64,000 bases of DNA from Hirundichthys speculiger (lineage: Eukaryota; Chordata; Actinopteri; Beloniformes; Exocoetidae): positions 2,007,001-2,071,000 of the forward strand of contig JAGFBZ010001254.1 of the NCBI GenBank assembly GCA_018398805.1, read 5' to 3'. Under the pieces are notes generated by a model, which saw nothing but the letters and a program-made list of their open reading frames with translations, was not told the DNA's origin and ran no database searches. The position numbers and the translations under genes are program-made. Shown piece after piece: positions 1-11,600 of the stretch (position 1 is the stretch's first letter; the number at the start of each line of letters is the position of its first letter).

Positions 1-210
1 AGTAATATGCAAGATTACCAACAATTTAAATGTGAATTGTCGAAAGTAAAGGTTAAGTTATAACATTTAAACTCAGTCAAGCCCATAAATCTGATTAATT
101 TAGCAACTACTTAATTCAGTAAAGGGCAATTTGTACAAGAAGAAAAAAAAAAAAATTGCAACTTCTCCATCATTTTTGTTCAAAACAACGGCAAATTAAT
201 TTATAGGAAA

Positions 211-1165
211 TACAGTGCCTTCCAAAAGTATTTGGCCCCCTTAAACTTTTTTAACTTTTTGCCACATTTCATGCTTCAAACAAATATTTTTTGTCAAGAA
301 TCAACAAGTGGGACACTATTGTGAAGTGGAACAAAATTTATTTGATATTTTAAACTTTTTTAACAAATAAATAAACTGTAAAGTGGGGCGTGTAATATTA
401 TTCATTCTCCTTGCATTAATACTCTGTAGCGCCACCTTCTGCTGCAGTTTCAGCTGCAGGTCTCTTGGGGTTTGTCTCTATCAGTTTAACTCATCCAGAG
501 ACTAAATTCTTGTCCATTCTTCCTGTAAAACAGCTGGAGCTCAGTGAGGTTGGATGGAGAGCGTTCGTGAACAGCAGTCTTCAGCTCTTTCCACAGATTC
601 TGGATTGGATTCAGGTCTGGACTTTGACTTGGCTGTTCTAACACACCTTCCATTTCAGTATGATTGCTTGCTCAGAGCTCCTTGAGATGTTTAAAGCTTA
701 AAAAATCTTTTTGTAGCCACATCCAGCTTTAAACTTCTCCACAACAGTATCTGGGACCTGCCTGGTATGTTCCCATGATGCTCTCTGAGCTTTAACCAGA
801 ACCCTGAGACTATCACAGAGCAGGTGCATTTATACGGAGACTTGATTACACACAGGTGGATTCTATTGATCATCATCAGTCATTCAGGACAACATTGGAT
901 CATTCAGAGATCCTCACTGAACCTCTGGAGTCAGTTTGCTGCTCTGAAAGTAAAGGGACCCAATAATATTGCATGCGCCACTTTTCTTTTGTTTTTATTG
1001 TTGAAAAAGATTTAAATATCCAATAAATTTCATTCCACTTCATGATTGTGTCCCACTTGGTGTTGATTCTTGACAAAAAAATTGAAATTATATATCTTTG
1101 TTTGAAGCCTGAAATGCGCAAAAGGTTGAAAAGTTCAAGGAGCTGAAAACTTTCAGAAAGAACTG
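211..1165 (-). mobile_element. Decayed, internally deleted Tc1/mariner element with long inverted ends
   Basis: The two ends are diverged inverted repeats of about 200 bp. The left end (211-410) and the reverse complement of 965-1165 share the blocks TTCAGGCTTCAAACAAA-like, GTCAAGAATCAACA and AAGTGGGACAC. Between them, read on the minus strand, 590-638 encodes a relic of the Tc1 transposase C-terminal signature ([12 protein letters not shown]), and 690-800 encodes a piece of the N-terminal region. The central part of the transposase is missing and the frame is broken, so the copy cannot move by itself. Short open frames within it are by-products. The superfamily call rests on the transposase motif. 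Exact end points are uncertain by about 10 bp, and a flanking TA duplication is plausible only on the left. Confidence 0.85.
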
Positions 1166-1722
1166 AACAATCCATCAGGTCTGGACTCGTCTCCTCTTTA
1201 ACATATGTAGTTGCAGAGGCCGTTATTAGATTATTAGATGTTATTACTCTTGATGCATCATCATTAAAAAAAAGCAAACCATTACATTCAGTGTTTTTTT
1301 TCCATGTTTTGGGTGGTTGATTCAACAACATTCAGAGAAAACGTCCATCCTTGGAGCTGATCAGACAGACGTTTCTAGAACTCTGGAGCTGTCATGTGTG
1401 TTCACATAACTGGCCTGCTGAGTGGAAACGGACAGATTTGTAAAGTGTTTTTTATTAACGCTGCTTTTTTTTTTTTTTTTTAAAAAACACGGATCTACAG
1501 CGGTTGAGCGACCGTGAATGATCAGGCACGTTCCACAGTGAACGAGCACGCGCGTATTTTCAAGTCGGAAATAAAACCGGTCATCGGGGCCGCTACGTCT
1601 GCAGCGCTGTGGCTGTTGCTCCGGGAAAGCAGCTGCGTTTATACCCGGCGTCTTCCTTCGTGACGGCGAAAAGCTTTTTTTCTTTTGCTGCTATAGACTA
1701 ACTTCTTGGAGCACAACACAGT
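1166..1722. other. Unassigned non-coding interval
   Basis: No host gene or recognisable transposon was identified. A poly-T run lies near 1466-1481. The stretch 1540-1680 is richer in CpG than its surroundings, but no supported promoter or exon was found there. Confidence 0.5.
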
Positions 1723-1723
1723 C

Positions 1724-1765
1724 AGGTACCAGGTACCAGGTACCAGGTACCAGGTACCAGGTACC
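1724..1765. repeat. Tandem repeat, six copies of AGGTACC
   Basis: Six exact head-to-tail copies of the 7-bp unit AGGTACC run from 1724 to 1765 and are followed by a run of C. The unit contains the palindrome GGTACC. It is a minisatellite-like array, likely length-polymorphic, with no coding potential. Confidence 0.95.
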
Positions 1766-1962
1766 CCCCCCCCAAATCATAGTCAAAAGCCGGAGATACT
1801 TTAACCCCTGAGTGTATTAACTCAAAAACCTTTGTGGACACTTGGCTCTTTTACGAAATCTTTATTTATTTGGTAATTTATCTACCCAAGGGAAAGTAGG
1901 CGTCGCAAATGGAAAAGTTGCCGTCGGATGCGACGGCCGACGGCTGTTTTTGAAAACACTGG

Positions 1963-2170
1963 CTTGTGCATGAGGTCGAGAGGTATCGACTAGATATAGT
2001 TGGGCTCACCTCGAGGCACAGCCTGGGCTCTGGAACCAAACTCCTCGAGAGAGGCTGGACCTTATTCTACTCTGGAGTTGCCCAGGGTGAGAGGCGACGG
2101 GCTGGTGTGGGCTTGCTTATAGCCCCCCAGCTTGGAGCCTGTACGTTGGGGTTTCCCCAGTGGATGTGGA
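1963..2170 (+). mobile_element. LINE fragment, endonuclease (APE) domain
   Basis: The + frame 1966-2160 encodes part of the apurinic-like endonuclease of a fish non-LTR retrotransposon (for example RLDIVGLTSRHSLGSGTKLL and RRRAGVGLLIAPQL). The frame stays open over this part but loses similarity after about 2165. The fragment is truncated at both ends. The same family is present, in the opposite orientation and longer, at 61495-62334. The clade (RTE-like or a relative) is not resolved from the sequence alone. Confidence 0.8.
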
Positions 2171-3539
2171 ATATTGAGTGGTATTTATTTTTACCACTCA
2201 TTTCTTTTTTTTTTTTCATTTATAAAATCATGCAGTCACAAAGTGTTTCTCTCCATTCCCTTCAATATTTGCTTTTCATCATCTTTTAGTCTCTTTTTAC
2301 CTTAGTCATTCAGATTTATAGCTTGTTTTGGTCACATAAAGAGAGCACTGGTATTTGGACAAAAATTTGACATACTGGACAAGGCTTTAGTTCCTGCTGG
2401 TAACAACAACTACTGCTAAAAACCAGCTAATACTTACAAATATTCATTTGACTTTATAATTACATTTAGTTATTAAAAAGTCCACAATGATCTGTAAATA
2501 TCCTCAGAGACGGGTGCATGGTGACACGGCCGCCCATTCTGCTTCCAGGTTGACACTTCTGGTCGTCCATCTGTCCAGTGTCCTGGTTACAGAAGATGCT
2601 AATTGCCATCACCTGACCCACAGCAGCAGCTCCCTCATTATCAAATTTCCTGCTTTACCCATTAAGCTCTGACTATGACTTAAGAATAAGAAAATCGAAA
2701 CAGATGAGAAACTAAGCTGCAGTGCATCTCTCATCACCACAGAAGTGGGCAAAGAGAACATAATAAGATAAAAAGTAAAATAAAAAAGTGTGACAAGTAA
2801 AGGATTTTTAGGACACAGATGTCTTGTGCAAAGGAATGAAATTTCCTCTAATTTTGACCATGATTGCAGGGTTAAAGGCTCGGTCTGCCGTGTTGACAGC
2901 GGATACATGTCTCAAACAAGGTGTCAAAAAAAAATGAAAAGAAGAAAAAAGATAAAACGTGTTCATGGATTATATGGAATATATGTACAAATATACAAAT
3001 AAATTGGAAATATAAGAAGAAACAGCATGCATAAAGTAGCAATTTATGCAGATAATGTAGTTAAAACAAACTTTTTGTGTGTGTGATATCCACTCCTGGT
3101 CAATTAAATTTACAGGTAACTTGTAGTCTAAACTTCTGCATCCAAAGGTCTCTGTCTCATCATCCTTTTCAGTCTTGCACATCTCTCTTTTCTTCTTCAT
3201 CCCCTGCTCTTATTTTGTCTTGCTCTCTTCTCTGTGCCTGCTCTTTATATCTGTCTCAAACCCTTAAGGCTTTTTTCCTCAACTGCAGTTTTAGTGCAAT
3301 TGATTATACCACCCCCCCCTCTTTACTATCCCTCTTTTGCCTGCAGCCCCAACACTTGCATTCACACTAGTTTGTCCTCCTTTCTTCTCACTGTGCCACC
3401 GTGCATGACTTTTCCGAGCGTATTGTATCAGCCTTTTCAGCAGAGAAGACGGGCACACGACCTTACAAAGTTCTAATCTTAAAAGACAAGGGTGTCCCAC
3501 CTCTTTTGAAAAGATCCGAGAGACAGCATACACTGAATA
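2171..3539. other. Unassigned interval upstream of the putative kcnj5 leader exon
   Basis: AT-rich sequence with several short open frames on both strands; none shows a recognisable domain or splice structure. From about 3100 onward the + strand becomes rich in C and T (many TCTCTC and CTTTTC words), leading into the candidate leader exon. Confidence 0.5.
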
Positions 3540-3744
3540 ACATCCCATCTCCTCTCACATCCACTCTGCCTCTCTCTCCCTCTCTCCGTCACACATATGC
3601 ACAGACCCCCTCTCACACAGAAGTAGACAGAGAGCAGCGAAGAGCAGAAGGAGTTGGGTGGCAAGAGGGAGGCAGGAGGGCTGTTGCAGACTGAACAAAG
3701 CCAGGGAAGGAGCGGGCAGTCCTGGGGAGAAGAGCAGCTGTGAA
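3540..3744 (+). promoter_or_regulatory. kcnj5: Candidate promoter-proximal and 5' leader region of kcnj5
   Basis: A pyrimidine-rich tract (CTCTCTCCCTCTCTCC, about 3572-3587) is followed by a purine-rich, G-rich leader-like segment (3610-3744) that runs into a strong splice donor at 3789/3790. No TATA box or CpG island stands out. Assignment to kcnj5 rests on strand, on the coding exon at 14198 being preceded by an acceptor (so an upstream leader exon must exist), and on the lack of any other gene in between. The transcription start cannot be placed from the sequence. Confidence 0.3.
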
Positions 3745-3789
3745 ATGCCTCGGAGGGAGTCTGCCAGCTACTCCTGCGGAGACTTGAAG
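3745..3789 (+). other. kcnj5: End of a putative kcnj5 5' leader exon containing a short upstream ORF
   Basis: The exon would end in ACTTGAAG followed by GTAAGC, a near-consensus donor. An ATG at 3745 opens 15 codons (MPRRESASYSCGDLK). If the exon is joined to the acceptor at 14179-14180, the frame reads on as V-S-F-S-stop. The TGA then lies at 14193-14195, two bases before the kcnj5 ATG at 14198. The upstream reading frame is visible; the splice joining is inference, and this exon could be a chance donor. Confidence 0.4.
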
Positions 3790-6229
3790 GTAAGCCTCAC
3801 GCACTGCTGACAGAGAAATAAAGCAGAGAAAGGCGATAACGGAGAGGGGAGGTTTTTAAAGCTGTTGATGCGTGGTACAACTGAGGCACCACATCCAAGC
3901 TGCCCCCGTTAGGTTTGACTGTGGCTGGCGTTGCATGCTGTATCTCATTGCAGAGTCAGAAAGCCCATCTGGGGTTGCTTACTGAAGGAAAAGTGATGGG
4001 AGATCAAAACTAAAGGAGTCAAAATAGACCGTGAAAAATAATAAGAGAAGATGTGAGGTAATCCAAATACTTCAGAAGCAAGACAGCATGAAAGGGGAAA
4101 GTGTTGCTGAGGAAAAGTGGCTGGATCACCATTCTCCATCAACTACAACCTACACCATCACATCTTGCAACCTTCGTCTTATGTCGCTGCAGAGCTTCAT
4201 AGATCATCACTATGCATCTCCTTGCTCTCATGGCGGGGGCAGGGTAATCAAAAAGGCAATGAATTTCTCTGACGCAAGTGGAGAGGAGCCTGTCAACACT
4301 CCTGCTGCTTGTGCGTTCTCGGGTGCTGTGCTGTATTTCTCTCAGTGCAATGCAGGAGTTTCAGAAGCGCAGCGGCGAGAGTAAACGTGAAGTGAGTCTG
4401 CATCTGTAAGTGACTTTGTGCATGTCTGTGTGGAGGACGAGGGTCTTGCAGTACACTGGTGCACAGCACGGCATGTTGATGCCAGTTCTGTACAATTTTT
4501 TTTAATACACATTCTTAAAACAGCGATGGAGGTATTTACAGCTGCTGTCAGGAATACTGTAGATGTTGCCAAAAGAAAAGAGAGAAAATGACATTATGAT
4601 ATTAATATGATATTAATGCTCCAGTGTCTCATCTGAACCCTTTTTTTCTCCTCTGATGTAACTCAGGTCCATTGAACTCTCTATGACACACAAACTCAGA
4701 GTTGTTGGTGCAAAACTTAAGTTTTAACAGCCATGTTAAATAAGCAGTTTTGCCTAAAGCTCCGGTAAACACTGTTTTCAACCCCTCAGGAGGGAATGTA
4801 GAAAAGGCCAACTCTAGTTATCAACCACAAGTCTGCACACCCAAATAATTATGAAACTTACTCTATGCAGGTAAAGAAAAGAGAAAATGTCATGCATCAA
4901 TTCATCACATTGCCTGTCCATTTGCCTTGATCAAGCCACTTTTATCACTGTAATCTCCCCAGACCCTGCGTGCAGCTGCTTGAACCATGATTGGCCACCT
5001 AAAGAGTGGAGAAGAAAGTGTGAAGTGCGATGTAGAGAGATGCTTTTTGATGGATGGCTTTTTGGCCTTATTATCAGTGCAACAACTGGAGCCGTAACTC
5101 ACGGCTGAGTACATTGGTCCCCTCCTGTTTGCCTTTTATCCATGTCCTAATCTCTCTAACGAATAGTCAAAACAGGCCAAAGGGCAGATGTTATACCCTG
5201 CAGGATCTGAGCAGACTCTCAAGAGAGAAGACACTGTGAATAATTAACTGGGTCTGTTATGTAGTCAAGACTATGCATCTCTAGAGGATATATGGAGAGC
5301 TCCGTTCTTCAAGCAGATCCACATTTTCGAATACCGCAGCAGCGTATTTGTGTCAGAAGCTTAGTCAGGCATGAAGATTTTCATTTTTTATTTTTTTGGC
5401 CAGTATGCAGCACAAAGACATTGTTTTTTTTTCCTCCTTGGGCCATTTGTATGCCTACATTCAAATTGCTGATAACTTTTGTAATTTTTTATATTCTCCA
5501 GCAGCTGTACCCTGCAGACTTGATAAAAAGCTGTGTACATAATTCAAAGTCATAGCCTTGCAGTTTGTGAGCTCTACATGAATATAATCTTGTGACGTTT
5601 AAAGACAGAGGCAGCATAACATTCCTCACATAATCTCATCCTCCCTCCAGCAAATTCACTTTATTTATGCACTCGTAAATCTGCAGCCAGTGTCCATTGG
5701 TGTGTGTCTACTGTATTGTCGAGTGTCACCTATTATGCCAATGTACAAGATTAATTGTATTCTCACAACTCTTGCTGTTTAGGCTACAGCACTGTGTGTA
5801 TTCCCCCAGCAGTCCTGTCACATGTAAAGTTGAAACAGCATGTATTGTTCTTCCACATGCAGCACAGACAAAGAGTTGTCTTATATTTGGTGCAGAAATG
5901 ACTGGCTCAGGGATCACCTCTTTGTTCTCTGCTTTGCTGTTTATCCAGCACACCTATCCCAGCACACACAGACATGAAAGTGCGTATGCACTCCTACACA
6001 CACTCAGGCTCCAATCATTAATAAGAGATAAACACATACAGAAAAAAAAATACTGTTTTCTGGGGATCTGTGAAGCTGAATTCTGGGTTTGTAAAATACA
6101 ATAATGAAATACAGTAAGGTGGAAAAGAAACTAGGTTTTTTTGTATTTGGACATTAAGAAAAAAAAAATCCAGTAGTTTCCAGGTTTAAAAATGAGGTAA
6201 ATATAATATCAGTTGAACAATCATATGGG
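3790..6229. other. Probable leader intron, unassigned sequence
   Basis: No exon with a convincing domain and no clear transposon was recognised. Open frames here are short, often with low-complexity translation. If the leader exon at 3789 is real, this is the start of a 10.4-kb leader intron. Confidence 0.5.
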
Positions 6230-7160
6230 AGATATTTCACCATTTCATCACTTATTTATCAAAAAGTGAGCCAAAATACAGAAACAGAGTGTAAAAACAC
6301 ATGTCCTTTATTAAGACTTAAGAGCAAAAGAAGCAACCAGGTTCTTCTAACCAAATGCAGCAGACTAACTGGTCATCAAAAACTGTATTCACGAGTGAAA
6401 AACAATCAAGTTCCCAACCATCCCAGGAATGGACACCCCAGCAAGTTAATCCCAAGGTGGCAATGTGCAATGCTCAGAGAAATCATGTTAGACCCAAGCA
6501 GTAGATTTCAAGCTCTACGGGCCTCAGGTAGCATGTTAAAGTGCCAAAGTTCATGACATCAAGTTTAGAAAAAGATTAAACAAGAGTGGCTTGTTTGGAA
6601 AAGTTGCCAGGAAAGAAGTTTTATCTCTCAGAAAAGAACCATAGTGACTGTGCTTTGGTTTGAAAAAGTTCATCTGAACTAACCACAGGGTTCCTGGAAC
6701 AATGTCCTTTAAGACCAAAGAGGTGATATTTGACTGAAATGCAGAGCAATACTTCTGGCAAAAACTAACCACCGCGTAGTTGAACAAACACACCATGTCT
6801 CCTGCCAAGCATGGTGGTAGAGGGGTGATGATTTGGGTTTCTTTTGGACCCACAGAACCTGTCCACCTTGGAGTTAACCTGTCAGCCATGAACGCCTCTC
6901 AAGAAGAACATATTCTGGAGTCAAATGTAAAACTATCTGATCATGACTAAGGTTTAGCTGAAACTGGGTTTTTCAGATAGAGGATGATAAAGCATCCCTA
7001 CAAATCTACAACAGAGCAACTGAAAAAGAATCAGTGTTGCAATTATATGAAGCCTGATGGTATTTTAGTGGAGGGGCATTTACTGCATAAACAGATGCTC
7101 ACAAACCTCAATGAACTGAAGCAACATTGTAAAGAAGAATTTTAAAATCATATATGATAT
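6230..7160 (+). mobile_element. Degenerate Tc1-like transposase pseudogene
   Basis: Three-frame reading of the + strand recovers scattered Tc1 transposase blocks in the correct order. PTIPGMDTPAS (near 6415) lies in the N-terminal DNA-binding part. SGLFGKVARKEVLSLRKEP (near 6590) follows. AKHGGRGVMIWVSFGP (near 6807) is the family's KHGGGxxMxWGCF block. LESNVKLSDHD, STTEQLKKNQ and LTNLNELKQHCKEEF (near 7105) mark the C-terminal end. Many frameshifts and stops separate them, so the copy is old and inactive. The element's inverted ends are too worn to place, so the limits given are those of the coding relic. Confidence 0.8.
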
Positions 7161-7862
7161 CTTTAATTTCATATCACCAAATCAGTGTGACCAAAGCATA
7201 CTGTGAGTTGCTGCCAGGGTTCGGTCTACAGTTAGAGCCAGGGCTCGGTCTACAAGCTCTTCAACTGTGAAATGTACTGGGGTATTTATCACACACTGCT
7301 CCTGCATTTTGGCCCATATTTTTTGTTGACGTAGTTTAATAAGTCAGGTGTTGTTTTCCATCTGATCCCATCTGATTTACCTCATTTTAAGGACCAGATG
7401 TGAAAGAGGTTGCACTTTCATATGACTACATATCAGAAATTGTGTTTAAATCTGGGAATTGTTGCTACGATTAATGAGGACCTCTAAAGAAAACTTTGCA
7501 GCGAGGCAGAAGATGCAGTGATGTCTCATATTTAGCTGACAAACATTTAGGCCAAACCCAGCACCAATTTAAGTTCAGAAGCAATGCAAACACAAGATTT
7601 CAACATGCTTCATTTTGAACATTTGAACAAATTATCAATACAGCGAGACGTCAATTATCGAAATCAAAACAAATCAGTGTTGATACTTTGAACTATTTGT
7701 CCACCTAGCATTTGTTAGGTGACAAGAAAACAAGAAAAAAATAAAATAAATAATAAAATAAAACTAAATAATGTAATAATATTCAAACCGAAAAAATATA
7801 CAATTTATATTATATATATTTTTAATGAGAATTTCATTGAATTTGATAAAATAGAATATTTA
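7161..7862. other. Unassigned AT-rich interval
   Basis: No gene was seen. A short duplication of AGGGTTCGGTCTACA / CAGGGCTCGGTCTACA lies at 7217-7253. The 3' part (7730-7860) is strongly AT-rich, ending just before the SINE. Confidence 0.5.
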
Positions 7863-8040
7863 GGGCCGCTTGGTGGTGCAGTGGTTAAGGCAGGCGGCCC
7901 ATGTACAGAGGCTACAGTCCTCGACGCAGTGGTCGCGAGTTCGACTCCCAGCTTGTCGACCCTTTGCTGCACGTCTTCCCCCTTTCCTGTCTGTCTCTAC
8001 TGCAAAGAAAGGCAACTTGTGCCAAAAAAATTATATTAAA
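7863..8040 (+). mobile_element. tRNA-derived SINE (copy 1)
   Basis: The head resembles a tRNA gene with both internal promoter boxes: an A-box-like TGGTGCAGTGGTTAAG (about 7872-7887) and a B-box-like GCGAGTTCGACTCC (about 7935-7948). It is followed by the TTTGCTGCACGTCTTCCCCC body and an A-rich tail. A second, diverged copy lies at 18610-18768. The tRNA-like part is not a functional tRNA: it lacks a clean cloverleaf and CCA-proximal acceptor pairing. Confidence 0.8.
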
Positions 8041-8102
8041 AAAAAAATAGAATATTTAAACTTGGAATTTAAAAGACCTTATAACACACCAAAAAAAATG
8101 TA

Positions 8103-8630
8103 CAGTGATCCCTTATTTTTCGCGGTTAATGGGGACCCCCCACCTACGAAATCAAAATCCGCGAACTTGAGCCGAAGCTCCCCGAGACTAAATAATGTGA
8201 TTAAAATATGTTTAAAAACAGAAAAAAAAAGTAGCCGAGGCACTGCAGCGAAACAAGACAAAGGCTCAACTGTGGTCTTTCTGTTACCTTCACAGCCTCT
8301 GGTCTCTGAACTGTCGTAAAGAAACTGCTGGTATTGTGCTATTTTTGGCTTGTAACTAGCGGCTAACACGCTAACAACAACAAAACAAAAAGTCAGATTT
8401 TCTCTGCATGGAACGAGCACTTTATTCTGGCACTGTAGGAACTTGTAACATCACACAGGTTGTATTGTTCGGCTCCTGTTGGTTAACAGAGAATGTAAAT
8501 CTATACACGCTGGGCTGCTGTTGATGCTCACTCCACTTTTCATCTAACCTCATTTTAGTTCTGCCGTCCCACGACACACACTACATTACCCATAAGGCCA
8601 CACCATTACCCATAAGGCTGACATTTCACT
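8103..8630 (-). mobile_element. TA-flanked DNA transposon, truncated copy (family with 17851-18531)
   Basis: The terminus CAGTGATCCCTTA follows a TA at 8101-8102. The following about 520 bp match the reverse complement of the full element at 17851-18531, but the far end (about 165 bp including the other terminus) is missing. On the minus strand a frame stays open from 8420 down to 8079 (113 codons), and the corresponding frame is also open in the other copy. The termini and TA flanks suggest a Tc1/mariner/pogo-type element. No transposase domain is recognisable, so it is probably non-autonomous. Confidence 0.8.
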
Positions 8631-11600
8631 CAAAACCCATATTGGTCAACCTCAAAATGGAAACAAAACAAAACCACACAATATTAAAAAAAAAAAAAAA
8701 ACTCTACAAGCAATAATCTGTATCAAATGTGACCTCCCTTTTTTCCTCAATATTTTTACACAACGTTGTAATCTTCAATATTTTTAGGTGCCTTTTGTTT
8801 TATGACTGCAAACTAGTGCACTTTTTAAATAGATATAAGATACACAGTCTCACAAATCTTGGAAGATGTTTTGAGAACTTTATCTAAGTTGGATATCATA
8901 CCATCTCTCCGATAAATTCAGTGCCATGTTTTCCTCCATTATTTCCCCCCACATCGGTGGAACATGAGCAACCACAACCTCAGGAAACATGTTTGTGAAC
9001 ACTTGCAGTTTAGAAACATGGATACAAGAAAAGCAATACTGGTTAGTAAGTCCTGCATTAATAATAATAATGGTAATAATGATAATAACATTGTTATTAT
9101 TGCTGTATATATTTGTGCAGCTAAGACTTGATCAATATTTTCCTCTGCAAGCAGCACTGCATCAAGTTCATCACTGAAGGACACTTCTGTAAAAAAAAAA
9201 AAAAGCACTGCATTGCTCAGCTGGCATGGAGAACAGAGATGGAGGATTTTTAACATGCAACTTCCTCATAATATTCCCATTTCTGAGGTGGTATGTGCTG
9301 ACTATAGTGAAGGAGGATCCTCAAAGGGACAAGTACTGGGACACAGTGAAGCATGTCAGGAATCCCAATCAGGATCAGTTGACCTTTGTCTCCCTCAGCT
9401 TTCACCGTGCACTGTCTGACTGTCATGCATTCGCCAAAATCTTCCCTGTACTTCTGAAAATTAACAAGATATATGCAGAAGAGTGGGAGATAAATTTTGA
9501 TGTATAATATTTGCATCCTTGTATTTGGATCTGTTTCATAAACAATAAGGTAAAATGCGCTTTGCGAGTCCATGTCCACCCACTCACCCTCACACGTCGT
9601 CTCTCACACTGCAAGCCGGCATGGTTGAAGAGGGTGTTATGAGGCTCCTGTAGGTGTTGCATTTTAATCCTATCTGCTCCCACTTTAACAGTAATGTGAA
9701 ATCACAGCCATCATTCCCAGGGACACATTTCATTTCAGCAATCCGCAATAGCAGTGCTAGCTTCAATAACTGTACTGAAAAGAGGAGACTGAGCTGAAAG
9801 ATGCATGCCACCGTTCATGACAGGGAGACAGAGAGAGAAATGGACACATCATTAAGAAAATTGTTCCACCAGTGTGACTTGAAAGTCTCTGTGCAGCAGT
9901 GGAGCTGAAGAGAAGGTCACCCGTGAGAAGGACACAACGGGATACACTCAGCTCACTATCGGGCATGATGGGAAAATGGTAGAGTGATGTAAGTGTGTGC
10001 ATAGATCTGTGTGCGCGTACGAGCCAAACTGGCCGAGGACGTTTTTAGTCATTTGACCCACCCGGCCTAAAAGTGTCATAAGTGGGCAGAGATAGGAGTG
10101 ATGCTATTTAATTTTATGAGCCATCTCAGCCTGGGAAATAATCACGAGAGGTCCAGGAACCATAACTCAAGAGGAGGAGTGAAAGAGGACAGTGAGTCAG
10201 AGAACTAGAAAGTTCTAATTCCTCCATGGAAGCGCCACCAAAGCCACGATGCTGTAACTGTGTTGATATCTCTATCTCATGCAGTGTTTCTACAAACAAA
10301 GTTGGGGAACCGTAAAAGCCTGTACAACATTTGTCTTTTTTATCATCTCATTTTCTTCCTAATGTCTGCGCTCTGTTGTCAGCACCATAAATAAATAAGG
10401 TTGCAAGCCATGACCTCAAAAAAAAATGTACGGATGAGTGTGCGCTAATGGTAAAATTTGTTTTGTTCACTTAAGGATACAGCTGAGTTTGTGCTCTGTG
10501 ACTGCCATTTGTAAATCTGCTGTGCTCAGAGCCAGGGTCACACTTTAAAAAGAGGGAAACAGACTCTCCTGACACTGCGAGGTGAGAGTCATATTTGTCA
10601 AAGATACTAAACGGTATGCTTTTTCCATATATTACAAAAATGACTACGGACTTTATTCCTCAAAGGTTGCCAAGCTCAGCATTTTCAAGCACATCTGTGA
10701 AAATGTTAGCTAACGCTGCTTCTCCACAAAAAAATTAATCAGCTACATAGTCCAGGAAGTTAAAAGTTAAAACTTAAATATGAAAGAGTTTATTACTATG
10801 CGGATGCAGTAAGAATAAATATTCAGGTGCTGAATCTGTTTCACGGTGTTAAACAGTGAAAAAAAAACAGACATGGTTGGCTCAATTACAAACCAGCTCG
10901 CAGCACATTTAAGTTCTGCGCATGTTAAAATTAAATCACTACGCAAGTGCAAATTAATTTAATACAGGCCTGAGGGGAAACATATCACAGTTGCCACAGG
11001 TAAAAAAAAAATGGTTCAGATTATGGTGTACAGTGTACATTGTCAGCAAATAAGGAAAATAAATGTCCTGAAGATATCCCTTAGGAAGCAAGTCTCATGG
11101 TTTCCTTGTACCCCTCTGCGTTAAGCACCACGAGTGCTCTTGTTATCAGGACATAAATACAATTCAGCCAAAGCATCCTGCCACTCTCCTGGTAACAAGA
11201 TAAATGCTTGTTACCCTCTTAAAGCTCTGAGATAAAACACCCAAGCTGGTATCTGTGTTCGAACACCTCTCATTTGGGCTTTTTGAATCTACTGCAAACT
11301 GACACCGCAGTTACAGGCTTGTTGAAAATACACACAGGTCTGGAGTTCACAAATCTCCAGGGAGTCATGTTTAATTCATGAGAAAATCCTACAATCAGTC
11401 AGAAAGCCAGTCCTTGCAATCCCTGCAACATATTCTGCAAGCTTTTTTTTTTTTTTTTTTGGAAAGCTTTGTGTGTACGTCCCCCGTCTCTGCTGCACAA
11501 CCGTCTCTCTCTGTCTTTTTCCTGCTCAGATGCTCGTCACGTCACTCTGCCCTTTGCTTTGGACCATCAATGTCAACACTGCATTCCTGTGTGGATCACA

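Noticed and set aside
7863..7950. tRNA gene
   Set aside because: The A- and B-box-like sequences belong to a SINE head with a diverged second copy at 18610; no clean cloverleaf can be drawn and a repeat body follows.
9226..9507. A 93-codon open frame as a host exon
   Set aside because: No recognisable domain, no matching splice sites of good quality, and an overlapping open frame on the other strand; kept only as unassigned.
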